Shown here: positions 35,146-42,325 of the stretch, one piece after another
Position numbering within the stretch: the first letter of the stretch is position 1
How the letters are laid out: every line of letters starts with the position of its first letter
Assembly (NCBI GenBank): GCA_910587095.1
Contig: CAJUMJ010000059.1
Coordinates: 1 to 55,606, forward strand
Origin: an uncultured Lachnospiraceae bacterium
Lineage (GTDB): Bacteria; Bacillota; Clostridia; Lachnospirales; Lachnospiraceae
Reading direction: 5' to 3'
Length of the DNA: 55,606 nt
Made by a program: the position numbers and the translations under genes
The notes under the pieces: generated by a model
Told to the model about the DNA's origin: nothing
The model's database searches: none
What the model saw: the letters and a program-made list of their open reading frames with translations, nothing else

Positions 35146-36282
35146 ATGATAATTAAAAATGCCAGCGTTTATACGGAGGAAGGAAAGTTTGTCGAGAAGG
35201 ATATTTATGTGAAAGACGGCGTTTTTACAGACAATGCGGCGGATGCGGACGACGGACAGGTCATTGACGCCTCCGGCTGTGTGGCGATACCGGGACTCAC
35301 GGATATCCATTTTCACGGCTGTGTGGGACATGATTTCTGTGACGGCACGAGAGAGGCTGTTGACGCGATGGCTGTCTACGAGGCATCCGTCGGCGTCACC
35401 AATATTGTCCCCGCGTCCATGACGCTCTCGGAGGAGCTTCTGATTGGAATTTGTGAAACGGCGAAAGCTTACAGGGAAGAAGGCATACAGGATAAGAGAG
35501 CGCAGTTTTGGGGCATCAATATGGAAGGGCCTTTTGTGTCGGTGGCAAAAAAGGGGGCGCAGAACGAAGAGTATATTCATAAGCCCGATATAGAGATGTT
35601 CGACAGACTGAACGAGGCTTCGGGAAACTGTGTAAAGCTTTTGGACATCGCGCCGGAAGAGGACGGAGCCATGGAGCTGATCGAAAAGCGGCATGATCAG
35701 GTGGCGATATCTCTCGCTCATACCTGTGCAGATTACGACACGGCAAAGGAAGCGTTTCGGAAAGGTGCGGATCATGTGACCCATCTGTATAACGCGATGA
35801 ACCCTTATACCCACAGGGCGCCGGGACTGATCGGAGCGGCGGCGGACGAGGAGAAAGTGAAAGTGGAGCTGATCTGCGACGGCGTGCATATTCATCCGGC
35901 GGCTGTGCGGACGACATTCAAGATTTTTGGGGACGACCGTATCATATTGATCAGTGATACCATGCGCGCTACCGGCCTGGAGGACGGCGATTACACGCTG
36001 GGCGGCCAGTATGTGAAAGTGACGGGTAATCTGGCTACGCTCAAGGACGGCACGATCGCCGGATCGGTTACCAATCTGATGGATTGTATGCGGACGGCGG
36101 TTTTAAAGATGGGGATTCCTCTGGAGTCGGCTGTCAAGTGTGCTGCTGTCAATTCGGCAAAGCGTGTTGGAATTTATGATTCCTGCGGAAGCATTTCGGC
36201 AGGGAAGAAAGCAGATGTCGTATTGCTTGAGAAAGAGGATCTGGCCCTCAGACAGGTGATTCTCAGAGGAAAGGCATTGTAG
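35146..36282 (+). CDS. nagA: N-acetylglucosamine-6-phosphate deacetylase
   Basis: A 378-residue amidohydrolase that removes the acetyl group of GlcNAc-6-phosphate. Metal and substrate motifs are present: DIHFHGCVGHDF, the EGPF segment, LAHT, HVTHLYNAM, CDGVHIHP and the catalytic Asp in LISDTM. It completes the pathway from GlcNAc to fructose-6-phosphate together with NagE and NagB, and ends the operon with a strong terminator. Confidence 0.95.
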   Translation: MIIKNASVYTEEGKFVEKDIYVKDGVFTDNAADADDGQVIDASGCVAIPGLTDIHFHGCVGHDFCDGTREAVDAMAVYEASVGVTNIVPASMTLSEELLIGICETAKAYREEGIQDKRAQFWGINMEGPFVSVAKKGAQNEEYIHKPDIEMFDRLNEASGNCVKLLDIAPEEDGAMELIEKRHDQVAISLAHTCADYDTAKEAFRKGADHVTHLYNAMNPYTHRAPGLIGAAADEEKVKVELICDGVHIHPAAVRTTFKIFGDDRIILISDTMRATGLEDGDYTLGGQYVKVTGNLATLKDGTIAGSVTNLMDCMRTAVLKMGIPLESAVKCAAVNSAKRVGIYDSCGSISAGKKADVVLLEKEDLALRQVILRGKAL

Positions 36283-36314
36283 AAAAGGGGATAAAGATTA
36301 CGCTTAAGAGAGAG

Positions 36315-36352
36315 CGGATACGATGAAGCAAAAGGTCGTATCCGTTTTTTTT
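36315..36352 (+). terminator. Terminator of the GlcNAc operon
   Basis: CGGATACGA pairs with TCGTATCCG and is followed by eight T. Confidence 0.92.
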
Positions 36353-36463
36353 ATGCGCAGCCCCATGCAGAGGAAGTATGCCGCTAAGGCGGCGCATGGG
36401 GCGCGCGGCGAGTAGGGAAAGATAGCTCTTCCCTACTCGATTGTGCATGCCCGCATATGGAGG
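36352..36463 (+). repeat. Modular nested-hairpin element E2
   Basis: Outer stem TATGCG (36352-36357) / CGCATA (36452-36457) encloses CCCCATGC/GCATGGGG with an inner CCGC/GCGG, and a separate GAGTAGGGAA/TTCCCTACTC stem. It ends in ATGGAGG (36457-36463), as do E6 and L1, although its stem sequences are unrelated to theirs. Confidence 0.7.
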
Positions 36464-36475
36464 ATAAAAAAGATG

Positions 36476-36503
36476 TTGACAAACTGTTCATACTGTATAC
36501 AAT
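36476..36503 (+). promoter_or_regulatory. Promoter of the GntR/ABC operon
   Basis: TTGACA (36476-36481) and TACAAT (36498-36503) with a 16-base spacer. It is overlapped by operator half-sites. Confidence 0.7.
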
Positions 36504-36525
36504 GATATATATACAGTATATACTG
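36490..36525. promoter_or_regulatory. Operator of the YtrA-type GntR regulator
   Basis: ATACTGTATA (36490-36499) and TATACAGTAT (36510-36519) form a perfect inverted repeat. The second half continues into a perfect palindrome CAGTATATACTG (36514-36525). The site covers the -10 box, as expected for an autorepressor. Confidence 0.7.
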
Positions 36526-36570
36526 ATGAAGCGCAAACTGTGACGACAGGGAGTGCGGGGAGGTTTGAAC

Positions 36571-36938
36571 TTGAAAGTTATTATATCAAATCAATCGGAG
36601 CTGCCGATCTATGCGCAGATCAGGGAGCAGCTCAAGGAACAGATTCTAAACGGCCGGATTCCGGAGGGAAGCACATTACCTTCTATCCGTCAACTGGCGA
36701 AGGAGGTGGGCGTCAGTGTGATCACCACCACCCGCGCCTACAATGAGCTTGAGGCGGAGGGCTTTATCGCTTCCATGCAGGGCAGGGGAGCGTGGTGCTT
36801 CCCACGGACAATAAGCTCTTGAGGGAGCAGTGTCTTTTGCGGATTGAGGAGGGGCTGACTACGGCCATAGAGACGGCAAAAACGATGGGAATGCCAAGGG
36901 AGGAGCTTTTGGAAATTTTTAAAAATTTATTGGAATGA
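36571..36938 (+). pseudogene. YtrA-subfamily GntR regulator, frameshifted
   Basis: The N-terminal winged helix is intact (SELPIYAQIREQLKEQILNG, STLPSIRQLAKEVGVS, TTTRAYNELEAEGF), but after SMQGRG the frame runs to an early stop at about 36822. In the +1-shifted frame the expected YtrA-type ending is present: SVVLPTDNKLLREQ and on to EELLEIFKNLLE, stop at 36936-36938. One missing G in the GGGG run near 36784 explains it. The start is probably TTG at 36571 after GGGGAGG. This could be a real mutation, a sequencing error or a slippery site. The DNA-binding half would still be made. Confidence 0.85.
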
Positions 36939-36949
36939 AATTTCGATTG

Positions 36950-37039
36950 CGGGATTTGTGTCTGCGCGCTGCCTGCCACAACCCCGTCAATGCATTGTCA
37001 ATACTGCTTAGACAAAAGCGGCGCAGAAATGAGGAAAAA
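36950..37039 (+). repeat. Pseudoknot-like leader element L2, before the ABC ATPase gene
   Basis: This is the second copy of L1. Stem 1 is CGGG(AT)TTGTG (36950-36960) with CACAA(C)CCCG (36977-36986). Stem 2 is CTGCGCGCT (36962-36970) with AGC(G)GCGCAG (37017-37026). One A-T pair of L1 is G-C here, and an unpaired bulge moves to the other strand while the helix is kept. It ends in GAGG directly before the ATG. Confidence 0.62.
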
Positions 37040-37909
37040 ATGGAATTGCTGGAAGTGAAAAATTTGTCAAAGAATTATAAGAGTTTTGATTTAAAGGATA
37101 TCAGCTTTACGCTTCCAAAGGGCTACATTATGGGCTATGTGGGAGCGAACGGATCGGGAAAGACGACGACGCTGAATTTGATCACAGGCATTTTAAAGTG
37201 CACGGAGGGTCAGGTGTACATCGACGGGATATCCCGGGAGGAGGACATAGCGGCTTACAGGGAAAAGATCGGTTATGTGGGGGATGAATCGTACTTTCCG
37301 GACAATTTTAAGATCAGTCATATCAGGAAAACATGGAAAGCTTTTTATCCGACCTTCTCGGAGGAGAAGTTTGACGGGTTTATACGAAACTGGAACTTGC
37401 CCCTGAATAAGCAGATAAAGGACTTTTCCAGAGGGATGAAGGTGATGCTGATGTTTGCGTCGGTGTTCGCGAGGGAAACGAAACTGCTTGTCCTGGACGA
37501 AGCTACAAACGGATTGGACCCGATGATGCGGACGGAGATTTTGAGGCTTTTGCAGGAGTATGTGATGGACGGAGAGCACAGTGTGATTTTCTCCACCCAC
37601 ATATTAAGTGACCTGGAACAGATTGCGGATTATATTTATTTCATTCACCAGGGACGCACGGTTCTCTATGACGTGAAGGATGAGTTGATTGACAGCTTTC
37701 TTCTTGTGAAGGGGGAGAGCGCAAAGATTCCCACGGCGCTCAGGCAGGAATTGATCGGGCTGGAGGAGCACGCTTACGGGTTTGAGGCGGTTTTGCCAAG
37801 CGATAAGGCGGAGATGCTTGGCAACGCATTCCTCTGCGAAAAACCTACCATCGACCAGATTGTTATTCATTATATCATGTCAGCGGGAAATCAGGCGCGG
37901 GCGAAGTGA
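37040..37909 (+). CDS. ABC transporter ATP-binding protein (YtrB-like)
   Basis: A 289-residue ATPase subunit. Walker A GANGSGKTT (about residue 38), the signature motif FSRGMKVML and Walker B LLVLDEATNGLDP are all intact, with the switch His in FSTHIL. The start at 37040 is the end of leader element L2. In-frame codons upstream lie in that element. With the GntR regulator and the following permease it resembles the B. subtilis ytr system, which responds to cell-wall antibiotics. Substrate here is unknown. Confidence 0.92.
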   Translation: MELLEVKNLSKNYKSFDLKDISFTLPKGYIMGYVGANGSGKTTTLNLITGILKCTEGQVYIDGISREEDIAAYREKIGYVGDESYFPDNFKISHIRKTWKAFYPTFSEEKFDGFIRNWNLPLNKQIKDFSRGMKVMLMFASVFARETKLLVLDEATNGLDPMMRTEILRLLQEYVMDGEHSVIFSTHILSDLEQIADYIYFIHQGRTVLYDVKDELIDSFLLVKGESAKIPTALRQELIGLEEHAYGFEAVLPSDKAEMLGNAFLCEKPTIDQIVIHYIMSAGNQARAK

Positions 37910-37954
37910 GCAGTTGATCTCACCCGACATGAAAGAAATCCAGGAGGAGATAAA

Positions 37955-38650
37955 ATGAGAGCGATACAATTTATGAAAATCGATTATATGATGACAAGAA
38001 AACAGATGTATATTGTGCCGATCTGTTTCTTACTGTCGCTGGTTGTAGGAAGAGCTATAAGCGAGGGAGAAATATCGCTGCTGGTAGCATTCTCCTATAT
38101 GCTTTTTGTGGCTTCCACCTTTTCAACGGCGCCGTTCGGGTACTGTGTCGGAAAAAACAGGGGATTTCTGCTGATGCTTCCGGCGACGGTAAGAGAGAGG
38201 GTGGCGGGGCGGTTTTTGTACGGGCTGTCTTTTGTGGTTCTGCTCGGCGCTCTTTGCGCTATTCTCGGGGGAGTGTATGTGCTGCTTGGGATTGACATCC
38301 CGCTGTGGGTGGCAGCGGTTGGCCTGTGCGAGCTCGCAATCGGGATTTTCATTATGACGGCGGAGTTTTTCTTTTTTTATCTGTTCGGAGAGGGAAAGGG
38401 AAACTGGCAATATCTGAGTAATATTGTGAGAGTTGCGCCGGGGATGGCGATGTTTTTTGTCGCGTGCAATTGGATTGAGGAGATAGACGGGATGCAGAAT
38501 ACGGTGGCAGCCGGCATGGGAATTGTCCCGGAGCCTTTGAACGGGAAGCTTATGCAGATCGGATGGGCAGCTTTGGCGGTGGCGCTGCTTCTGACTGTGG
38601 CAGCAGTGGTAATCTGCGCGAAAGTGATCGAGAAACGGGATTACGCTTAA
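37955..38650 (+). CDS. ABC-2 type permease partner of the YtrB-like ATPase
   Basis: A 231-residue membrane protein with about six helices (residues 20-40, 45-65, 85-110, 115-145, 160-175, 200-222) and short loops. It has no large extracellular domain. It starts 45 bases after the ATPase gene with an AGGAGG site. Its stop codon is followed one base later by modular element E3. It forms the membrane channel of the exporter. The family is not known in detail. Confidence 0.85.
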   Translation: MRAIQFMKIDYMMTRKQMYIVPICFLLSLVVGRAISEGEISLLVAFSYMLFVASTFSTAPFGYCVGKNRGFLLMLPATVRERVAGRFLYGLSFVVLLGALCAILGGVYVLLGIDIPLWVAAVGLCELAIGIFIMTAEFFFFYLFGEGKGNWQYLSNIVRVAPGMAMFFVACNWIEEIDGMQNTVAAGMGIVPEPLNGKLMQIGWAALAVALLLTVAAVVICAKVIEKRDYA

Positions 38651-38651
38651 C

Positions 38652-38803
38652 GTGAAAAGAGTTTCCAAAGACGTCCCGCCATAGGACGGGACGTCAAGAA
38701 ACTCTAGGAGTTGCTTTGCAACTCCGTTTCACGCTGAAAAACGCCCAAAACGGGCGTTTTCACACGGATTTGAGATTCCGCACAGCGGAATCATTGAGGT
38801 TAG
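38652..38803 (+). repeat. Modular nested-hairpin element E3
   Basis: Outer stem GTGAAA (38652-38657) / TTTCAC (38727-38732) contains GAGTTTC/GAAACTC, GACGTCCCG/CGGGACGTC and a side hairpin GGAGTTGC/GCAACTCC (38707-38725). Then follow AAAACGCCC/GGGCGTTTT, GATTCCGC/GCGGAATC (38774-38792) and the end string TTGAGGTTAG. The GACGTCCCG module is shared with E1, the GGAGTTGC module with E4 and the end with E6. Confidence 0.85.
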
Positions 38804-38875
38804 TGAGAGAAGTACTTCACCGTGGATTCGTCCTGCGCCGGCCAATGGGAAATAAGGGCAATCTCGCTCATACAC

Positions 38876-38904
38876 TTGCAAAACAGTGTAGAATACTGTA
38901 AAAT
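38876..38904 (+). promoter_or_regulatory. Promoter of the small membrane protein genes
   Basis: TTGCAA (38876-38881) and TAAAAT (38899-38904) with a 17-base spacer. The remainder of the 320-base gap before the gene is element E3 and its degenerate tail. Confidence 0.6.
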
Positions 38905-38970
38905 AGGGACGTTATAGTTTAATATTTTTCAGATTTAATTATAGTTTTCAAGCGTGGAGGAGAGGGAAAG

Positions 38971-39441
38971 ATGACAAGAGTATGGACGGTGACAGACAGT
39001 ATGGGTAATCCCCATCAGATTACCTTTAAGAGAGGATTCGGCGGTGCGAAATGCATCGTGGACGGGGATTCCTACAAGATGAAATCAAAAAACTGGGTGA
39101 TCTGGATGGCGGATCATCAGATCAGCATTCCGGGTGCGGAGTGTAACCTTGTGGTAATCGGAAACAAGATTCGTCTTGCGGTGAACGGTACTTATCTTGA
39201 GGATGGTACGCCTTACGAGCCGATCAGGAACATCCCGGTGTGGCTCAACGTACTTGTGGGATTGAACGCGGTTATCGCCGCATTTATGTTTGGCGTGCTT
39301 GGCCTTGCCGTTGCGATACTTTTGGATTTTCTCACCTATAAAATGAGCCTGAGCAAGAAAAACGGTCCGGCTATGGCGATCCAGATTGCGTTATTGGTCG
39401 TTTTGCTGGTGATCACCGTGATCCTTTTTATCGTGGCCTAA
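38971..39441 (+). CDS. Hypothetical membrane protein
   Basis: A 156-residue protein I do not recognise. The first 75 residues are polar and beta-rich (TVTDSMGNPHQITFKRGFGG, then AKCIVDGDSY), followed by two or three membrane helices (about 88-122 and 134-156) around a short YKMSLSKKN loop. A GGAGGAGAGGG site precedes the ATG. It is followed after 24 bases by another small membrane protein gene, suggesting co-expression. Confidence 0.75.
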   Translation: MTRVWTVTDSMGNPHQITFKRGFGGAKCIVDGDSYKMKSKNWVIWMADHQISIPGAECNLVVIGNKIRLAVNGTYLEDGTPYEPIRNIPVWLNVLVGLNAVIAAFMFGVLGLAVAILLDFLTYKMSLSKKNGPAMAIQIALLVVLLVITVILFIVA

Positions 39442-39465
39442 GACAGAAGGGAGGGAAGTACAGCG

Positions 39466-39948
39466 ATGGACGAGAATCAAAACTATGGATATAGCGAAGG
39501 TAATTTCAGCAATCAGAATCAGGGGATGAACGACGGGCAGCAGATGTACGGGCCAAACGAGCAGCCCTTTGTGCAGGCTCCCTACGGACAGCAGGCGGCA
39601 GGTACGGCTCCGCAGTTCAATCAGATGCCTTACGGCGCGCAGCAGCAATACAATCAGCAGAATTTTGGCCAGCCGGTGAAAGCGGTGGTGTACGACGCGG
39701 TGCCTGGAAAAACCCACGGCGCTTCGGTGGCGGCGCTCGTGTGCGGTATTTTGGGATTGATCTTTTTCTGGATTCCCGTTGTGGATCTTGGGCTTTGCCT
39801 GGCAGGTCTGATTTGCAGCATCGTATCTCTTGTCAAGGGACTTGGCGGGAAGGGTATTGCGATTACGGGATTGATTCTATCAATTCTTGCGAGTATTCTG
39901 ACACTGATCTTTTTCTATTTCTTTGTGCTGGGACTTATGCTGCTTTAA
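39466..39948 (+). CDS. DUF4190-like small membrane protein with a Gln/Asn-rich N-terminus
   Basis: A 160-residue protein. Residues 1-75 are rich in Gln, Asn, Gly and Tyr with a repeated PYGxQQ pattern and probably disordered. The C-terminal part has two membrane hairpins with the GxxxAxxALVCGILGLI and GLIxSIVSLVKG pattern seen in DUF4190-type proteins. Function unknown. A terminator follows 40 bases after the stop. Confidence 0.75.
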   Translation: MDENQNYGYSEGNFSNQNQGMNDGQQMYGPNEQPFVQAPYGQQAAGTAPQFNQMPYGAQQQYNQQNFGQPVKAVVYDAVPGKTHGASVAALVCGILGLIFFWIPVVDLGLCLAGLICSIVSLVKGLGGKGIAITGLILSILASILTLIFFYFFVLGLMLL

Positions 39949-39987
39949 AATTTCATGACCTGATGCTTATGTAAAATGAGATAACTT

Positions 39988-40018
39988 GGCATCCGCTGTG
40001 AAGCGGGTGCCTTTTTTT
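39988..40018 (+). terminator. Terminator after the small membrane protein genes
   Basis: GGCATCCGCT/AGCGGGTGCC (one G-T pair) with a four-base loop and seven T. Confidence 0.9.
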
Positions 40019-40022
40019 CTCC

Positions 40023-40262
40023 TTATCTCTTTTTATATACAATGATTTCAGGATTTGCGCCATTGCATCCGTATTCACACACAAGTAAATAACTGTTATC
40101 CGCAACAAGCCCGTAGCACCTGTCGCCGTGGGCTTTTTCAACCTGACAGCCGAGATATATTTTTGTATCGTCAAGCAGTTTTACACTTTCTCCGTTTGGA
40201 AGAGTGTATTCCAAATTAACATATGCACCGTTTAACTGACAGAGAGCTGTTATTGTGGGCAT
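40023..40262 (-). CDS. Hypothetical protein whose start lies in element E4
   Basis: A 79-residue unrecognised protein (from MPTITALCQLNGAYVNLEY). The ATG at 40262 is part of the AGGAGAATGCC string conserved in the modular elements, so the AGGAG of the repeat sits only one base before the start. A TTG at 40292 would add ten residues encoded wholly by the repeat. Several Cys and a YGLVADNSYLLVCEYG segment are visible. It may be the remains of a longer gene whose 5' end was replaced by the repeat. Confidence 0.5.
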   Translation of the reverse strand: MPTITALCQLNGAYVNLEYTLPNGESVKLLDDTKIYLGCQVEKAHGDRCYGLVADNSYLLVCEYGCNGANPEIIVYKKR

Positions 40263-40370
40263 TCTCCTGCGTGAGACGGAGTTGCGAAGCAACTCCTAGA
40301 ACTTCCAAGTCAGCTATGCTGACTTTGCGAAACAGCCTTTGCTGTGAGTGATTAGAAGTTCTTCTCACGC
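40262..40370 (-). repeat. Modular nested-hairpin element E4 (truncated, minus orientation)
   Basis: Outer stem GCGTGAGA/TCTCACGC (40363-40370 with 40269-40276) contains AGAACTTC/GAAGTTCT, CAGC-AAAG-GCTG, AAGTCAGC/GCTGACTT and the GGAGTTGC/GCAACTCC side hairpin (40278-40296). Only the first arm of the next hairpin (AGGAGAATGCC) is left. ACTTCTAATCACTC and the CAGC-AAAG-GCTG module are shared with E6. Confidence 0.82.
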
Positions 40371-40525
40371 CACCTCCGTTGAATTTATTTTAAAGAAATA
40401 TGGAAAAAGTGTAAAGTCTGCGCAAAATGAAACTTTTTATGACCTTGAATCGTATTGTGTATAGAGCTGACAAAAATATGTTAGTATGTAGATATCTATA
40501 GAATAACAAAAGGACGCATGAGGGG

Positions 40526-41014
40526 ATGGAGCAGAAGTGGAGCTATCTGGTGGAGGAGTACCGGACCATGCTGTATCGGATTGCTTTTTCTAACATGAAA
40601 AACCGGGCGGACGCCGAGGACGCGGTGCAGGAAGCTTTTCTGCGTTACATGAAGGATGAGAAACCGATACTGAACAAGGAACATGAGAAGGCGTGGCTGA
40701 TACGGACCACCATTCATATTTGCCTGGATATTTTAAAAAGCGGCTGGTATCAGAGGACGGTTCCCTGGAACGAGTCTTACATGAATGATGCGAAAAATAT
40801 TTATCTGCCTTATCAGGTCAGGGATGACGAGACGCTCGAGGCGGTGCTGCGGCTGCCGGTACATTACCGGAATCCGATTTATCTTTTTTATTATGAGGAT
40901 TACACAATCCATGAGATTGCGGGGATTCTCAATGAGAAAGAAGGGACGATTAAGACAAGGCTGCGCAGGGGCAGGGAGGAAGTAAAGAAAATTCTGACGG
41001 AAGGGAGGCCGTAG
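40526..41014 (+). CDS. ECF-type RNA polymerase sigma factor
   Basis: A 162-residue sigma-70 family factor with region 2 (RIAFSNMKNRADAEDAVQEAF) and region 4 (LPVHYRNPIYLFYYEDYTIHEIAGIL, then KEGTIKTRLRRGRE) joined by a short linker, the minimal extracytoplasmic-function layout. No anti-sigma factor with a membrane helix follows. Instead two soluble unknown genes are directly downstream, the first only three bases away. Target promoters cannot be deduced. Confidence 0.9.
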   Translation: MEQKWSYLVEEYRTMLYRIAFSNMKNRADAEDAVQEAFLRYMKDEKPILNKEHEKAWLIRTTIHICLDILKSGWYQRTVPWNESYMNDAKNIYLPYQVRDDETLEAVLRLPVHYRNPIYLFYYEDYTIHEIAGILNEKEGTIKTRLRRGREEVKKILTEGRP

Positions 41015-41017
41015 AAC

Positions 41018-41515
41018 ATGGGAATACAGGAGGTACAAAACCAGACTAAAGCGCCGGCATATCAGAGAAAGGCAAAGGCCGGGAATGCGGAAGGATTCCA
41101 GAAAAGTCTTTTGGAGAATCTGAGATATCGGGGACAGGAAGAACAGGAGGCTGAGGCGAAACAGGCTGTTACGGATGCGCAGTCAGAGACGAAACAGGCG
41201 ACGGAGAAAACCGGCATGGGAAGAATGGGCGTGACGGCGGGCATCCGCGTGAATACGTCGGCAGGAAGGGAGGCTATGCAGACTGCGGAGGTGAGACATA
41301 TGAGCTATGAGGAGAGCGATCATGTGAGGATTGCCGTGACGGAGGGGTACACGCTGAAAGGAAAGAGAGAGAAAGGCACGGACGACAGGGTCTATGTGGA
41401 AGCAAAATATGACGACGGCAGGCTGGAGGCGTATCAGGTAGAGACGACAAAGGTGTCCGGGCAGACTGAGCATTTGATTGAGCGGTTTGCTTTAGAGACG
41501 ATGGGGGAAGCATAA
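41018..41515 (+). CDS. Hypothetical soluble protein, sigma factor operon
   Basis: A 165-residue hydrophilic protein rich in Glu, Lys, Gln and Ala, with no membrane segment or signal peptide. The first 75 residues are low-complexity and probably helical or disordered. The C-terminal 80 residues look folded (VRIAVTEGYTLKGKRE, VYVEAKYDDGRLEAYQVE). It starts three bases after the sigma gene with GGGAGG overlapping that gene's end, so it is translationally linked. I do not recognise the family. Confidence 0.75.
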   Translation: MGIQEVQNQTKAPAYQRKAKAGNAEGFQKSLLENLRYRGQEEQEAEAKQAVTDAQSETKQATEKTGMGRMGVTAGIRVNTSAGREAMQTAEVRHMSYEESDHVRIAVTEGYTLKGKREKGTDDRVYVEAKYDDGRLEAYQVETTKVSGQTEHLIERFALETMGEA

Positions 41516-41543
41516 TATTTCAGGAAGGAGTGTGGAGTGAATT

Positions 41544-42200
41544 ATGATTATGGGATACAAAACGATTAGCACGGCAAACAGTACGGCTGAAATTCTGGCA
41601 AAGCAGCTCAGATCGGCGGATAAGCTGAAGATGACAAAAATGGAAGGGACCGCCGATCCGGATAGCTTTGCCGCGAAATTAAAGCGCGCCGACGAGTATG
41701 CGGCATCGGGGGAACATCATGGCGCGGATGATTCCATCGCTATCATACTCAGGCAGATGGATGAGCCCACGGCGAATAAACCGGTTACGAGGGATTTTTG
41801 GCATAACGGCGCCCATGTTTCCGTCTGCAAGGACGCTATGTATGGAAACACCATCACCATAGGAGGCAGTTCCAATCCCGATTGGATTCGTGTGACCACC
41901 TCTGTCGGGGTGGTGAACATTGACTTAAACGATACGACCAGCTTGATGAAATGTCTGGATCTCTTTTCACCGGAGGATCTCAATGCCATTCTCAAGAAAA
42001 TACAGGAAGTAAAACAGAGCAGGGAGGCATTAAACCAGATTGACCGGATGCAGGATGAGCTGGTAAAGAACGGCGGGAACGGAGAGAAGAACGCTGGTGA
42101 AGAAGGGCAAACGCAGTCTGTAGGTGAGGCCGTAGGAGTTGTCAGTGCGGACGAGATGCATGAGATGGAGGAGAAGCGAGGGAAGAATTTTATCGGCTAA
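41544..42200 (+). CDS. Hypothetical soluble protein, sigma factor operon
   Basis: A 218-residue protein without signal or membrane segments. Residues about 90-150 look globular (HNGAHVSVCKDAMYGNTITI, GSSNPDWIRVTTSVGVVNID), followed by a helix and a Gly/Glu/Asn-rich tail. The N-terminal MGYKTISTANSTAEILAKQL is reminiscent of helical starts of exported filament proteins, but the resemblance is weak. Two in-frame ATG codons (41544, 41550) follow GGAGTG. Unrecognised. Confidence 0.75.
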   Translation: MIMGYKTISTANSTAEILAKQLRSADKLKMTKMEGTADPDSFAAKLKRADEYAASGEHHGADDSIAIILRQMDEPTANKPVTRDFWHNGAHVSVCKDAMYGNTITIGGSSNPDWIRVTTSVGVVNIDLNDTTSLMKCLDLFSPEDLNAILKKIQEVKQSREALNQIDRMQDELVKNGGNGEKNAGEEGQTQSVGEAVGVVSADEMHEMEEKRGKNFIG

Positions 42201-42325
42201 TCAATCCCTCCACAAGCGAAGCGGCGACGGTGCAATGTATCTGAACTATTTGACGAAATGGGAGCGATGCAGTACACTTGGAGCAGGGAAATACTGAGCT
42301 TATGGAGAAGGGGAGACGTGCGCGG

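Noticed and set aside
37193..37600. Antisense open frames within the ABC ATPase gene
   Set aside because: They overlap the Walker and signature motifs of the real gene on the other strand.
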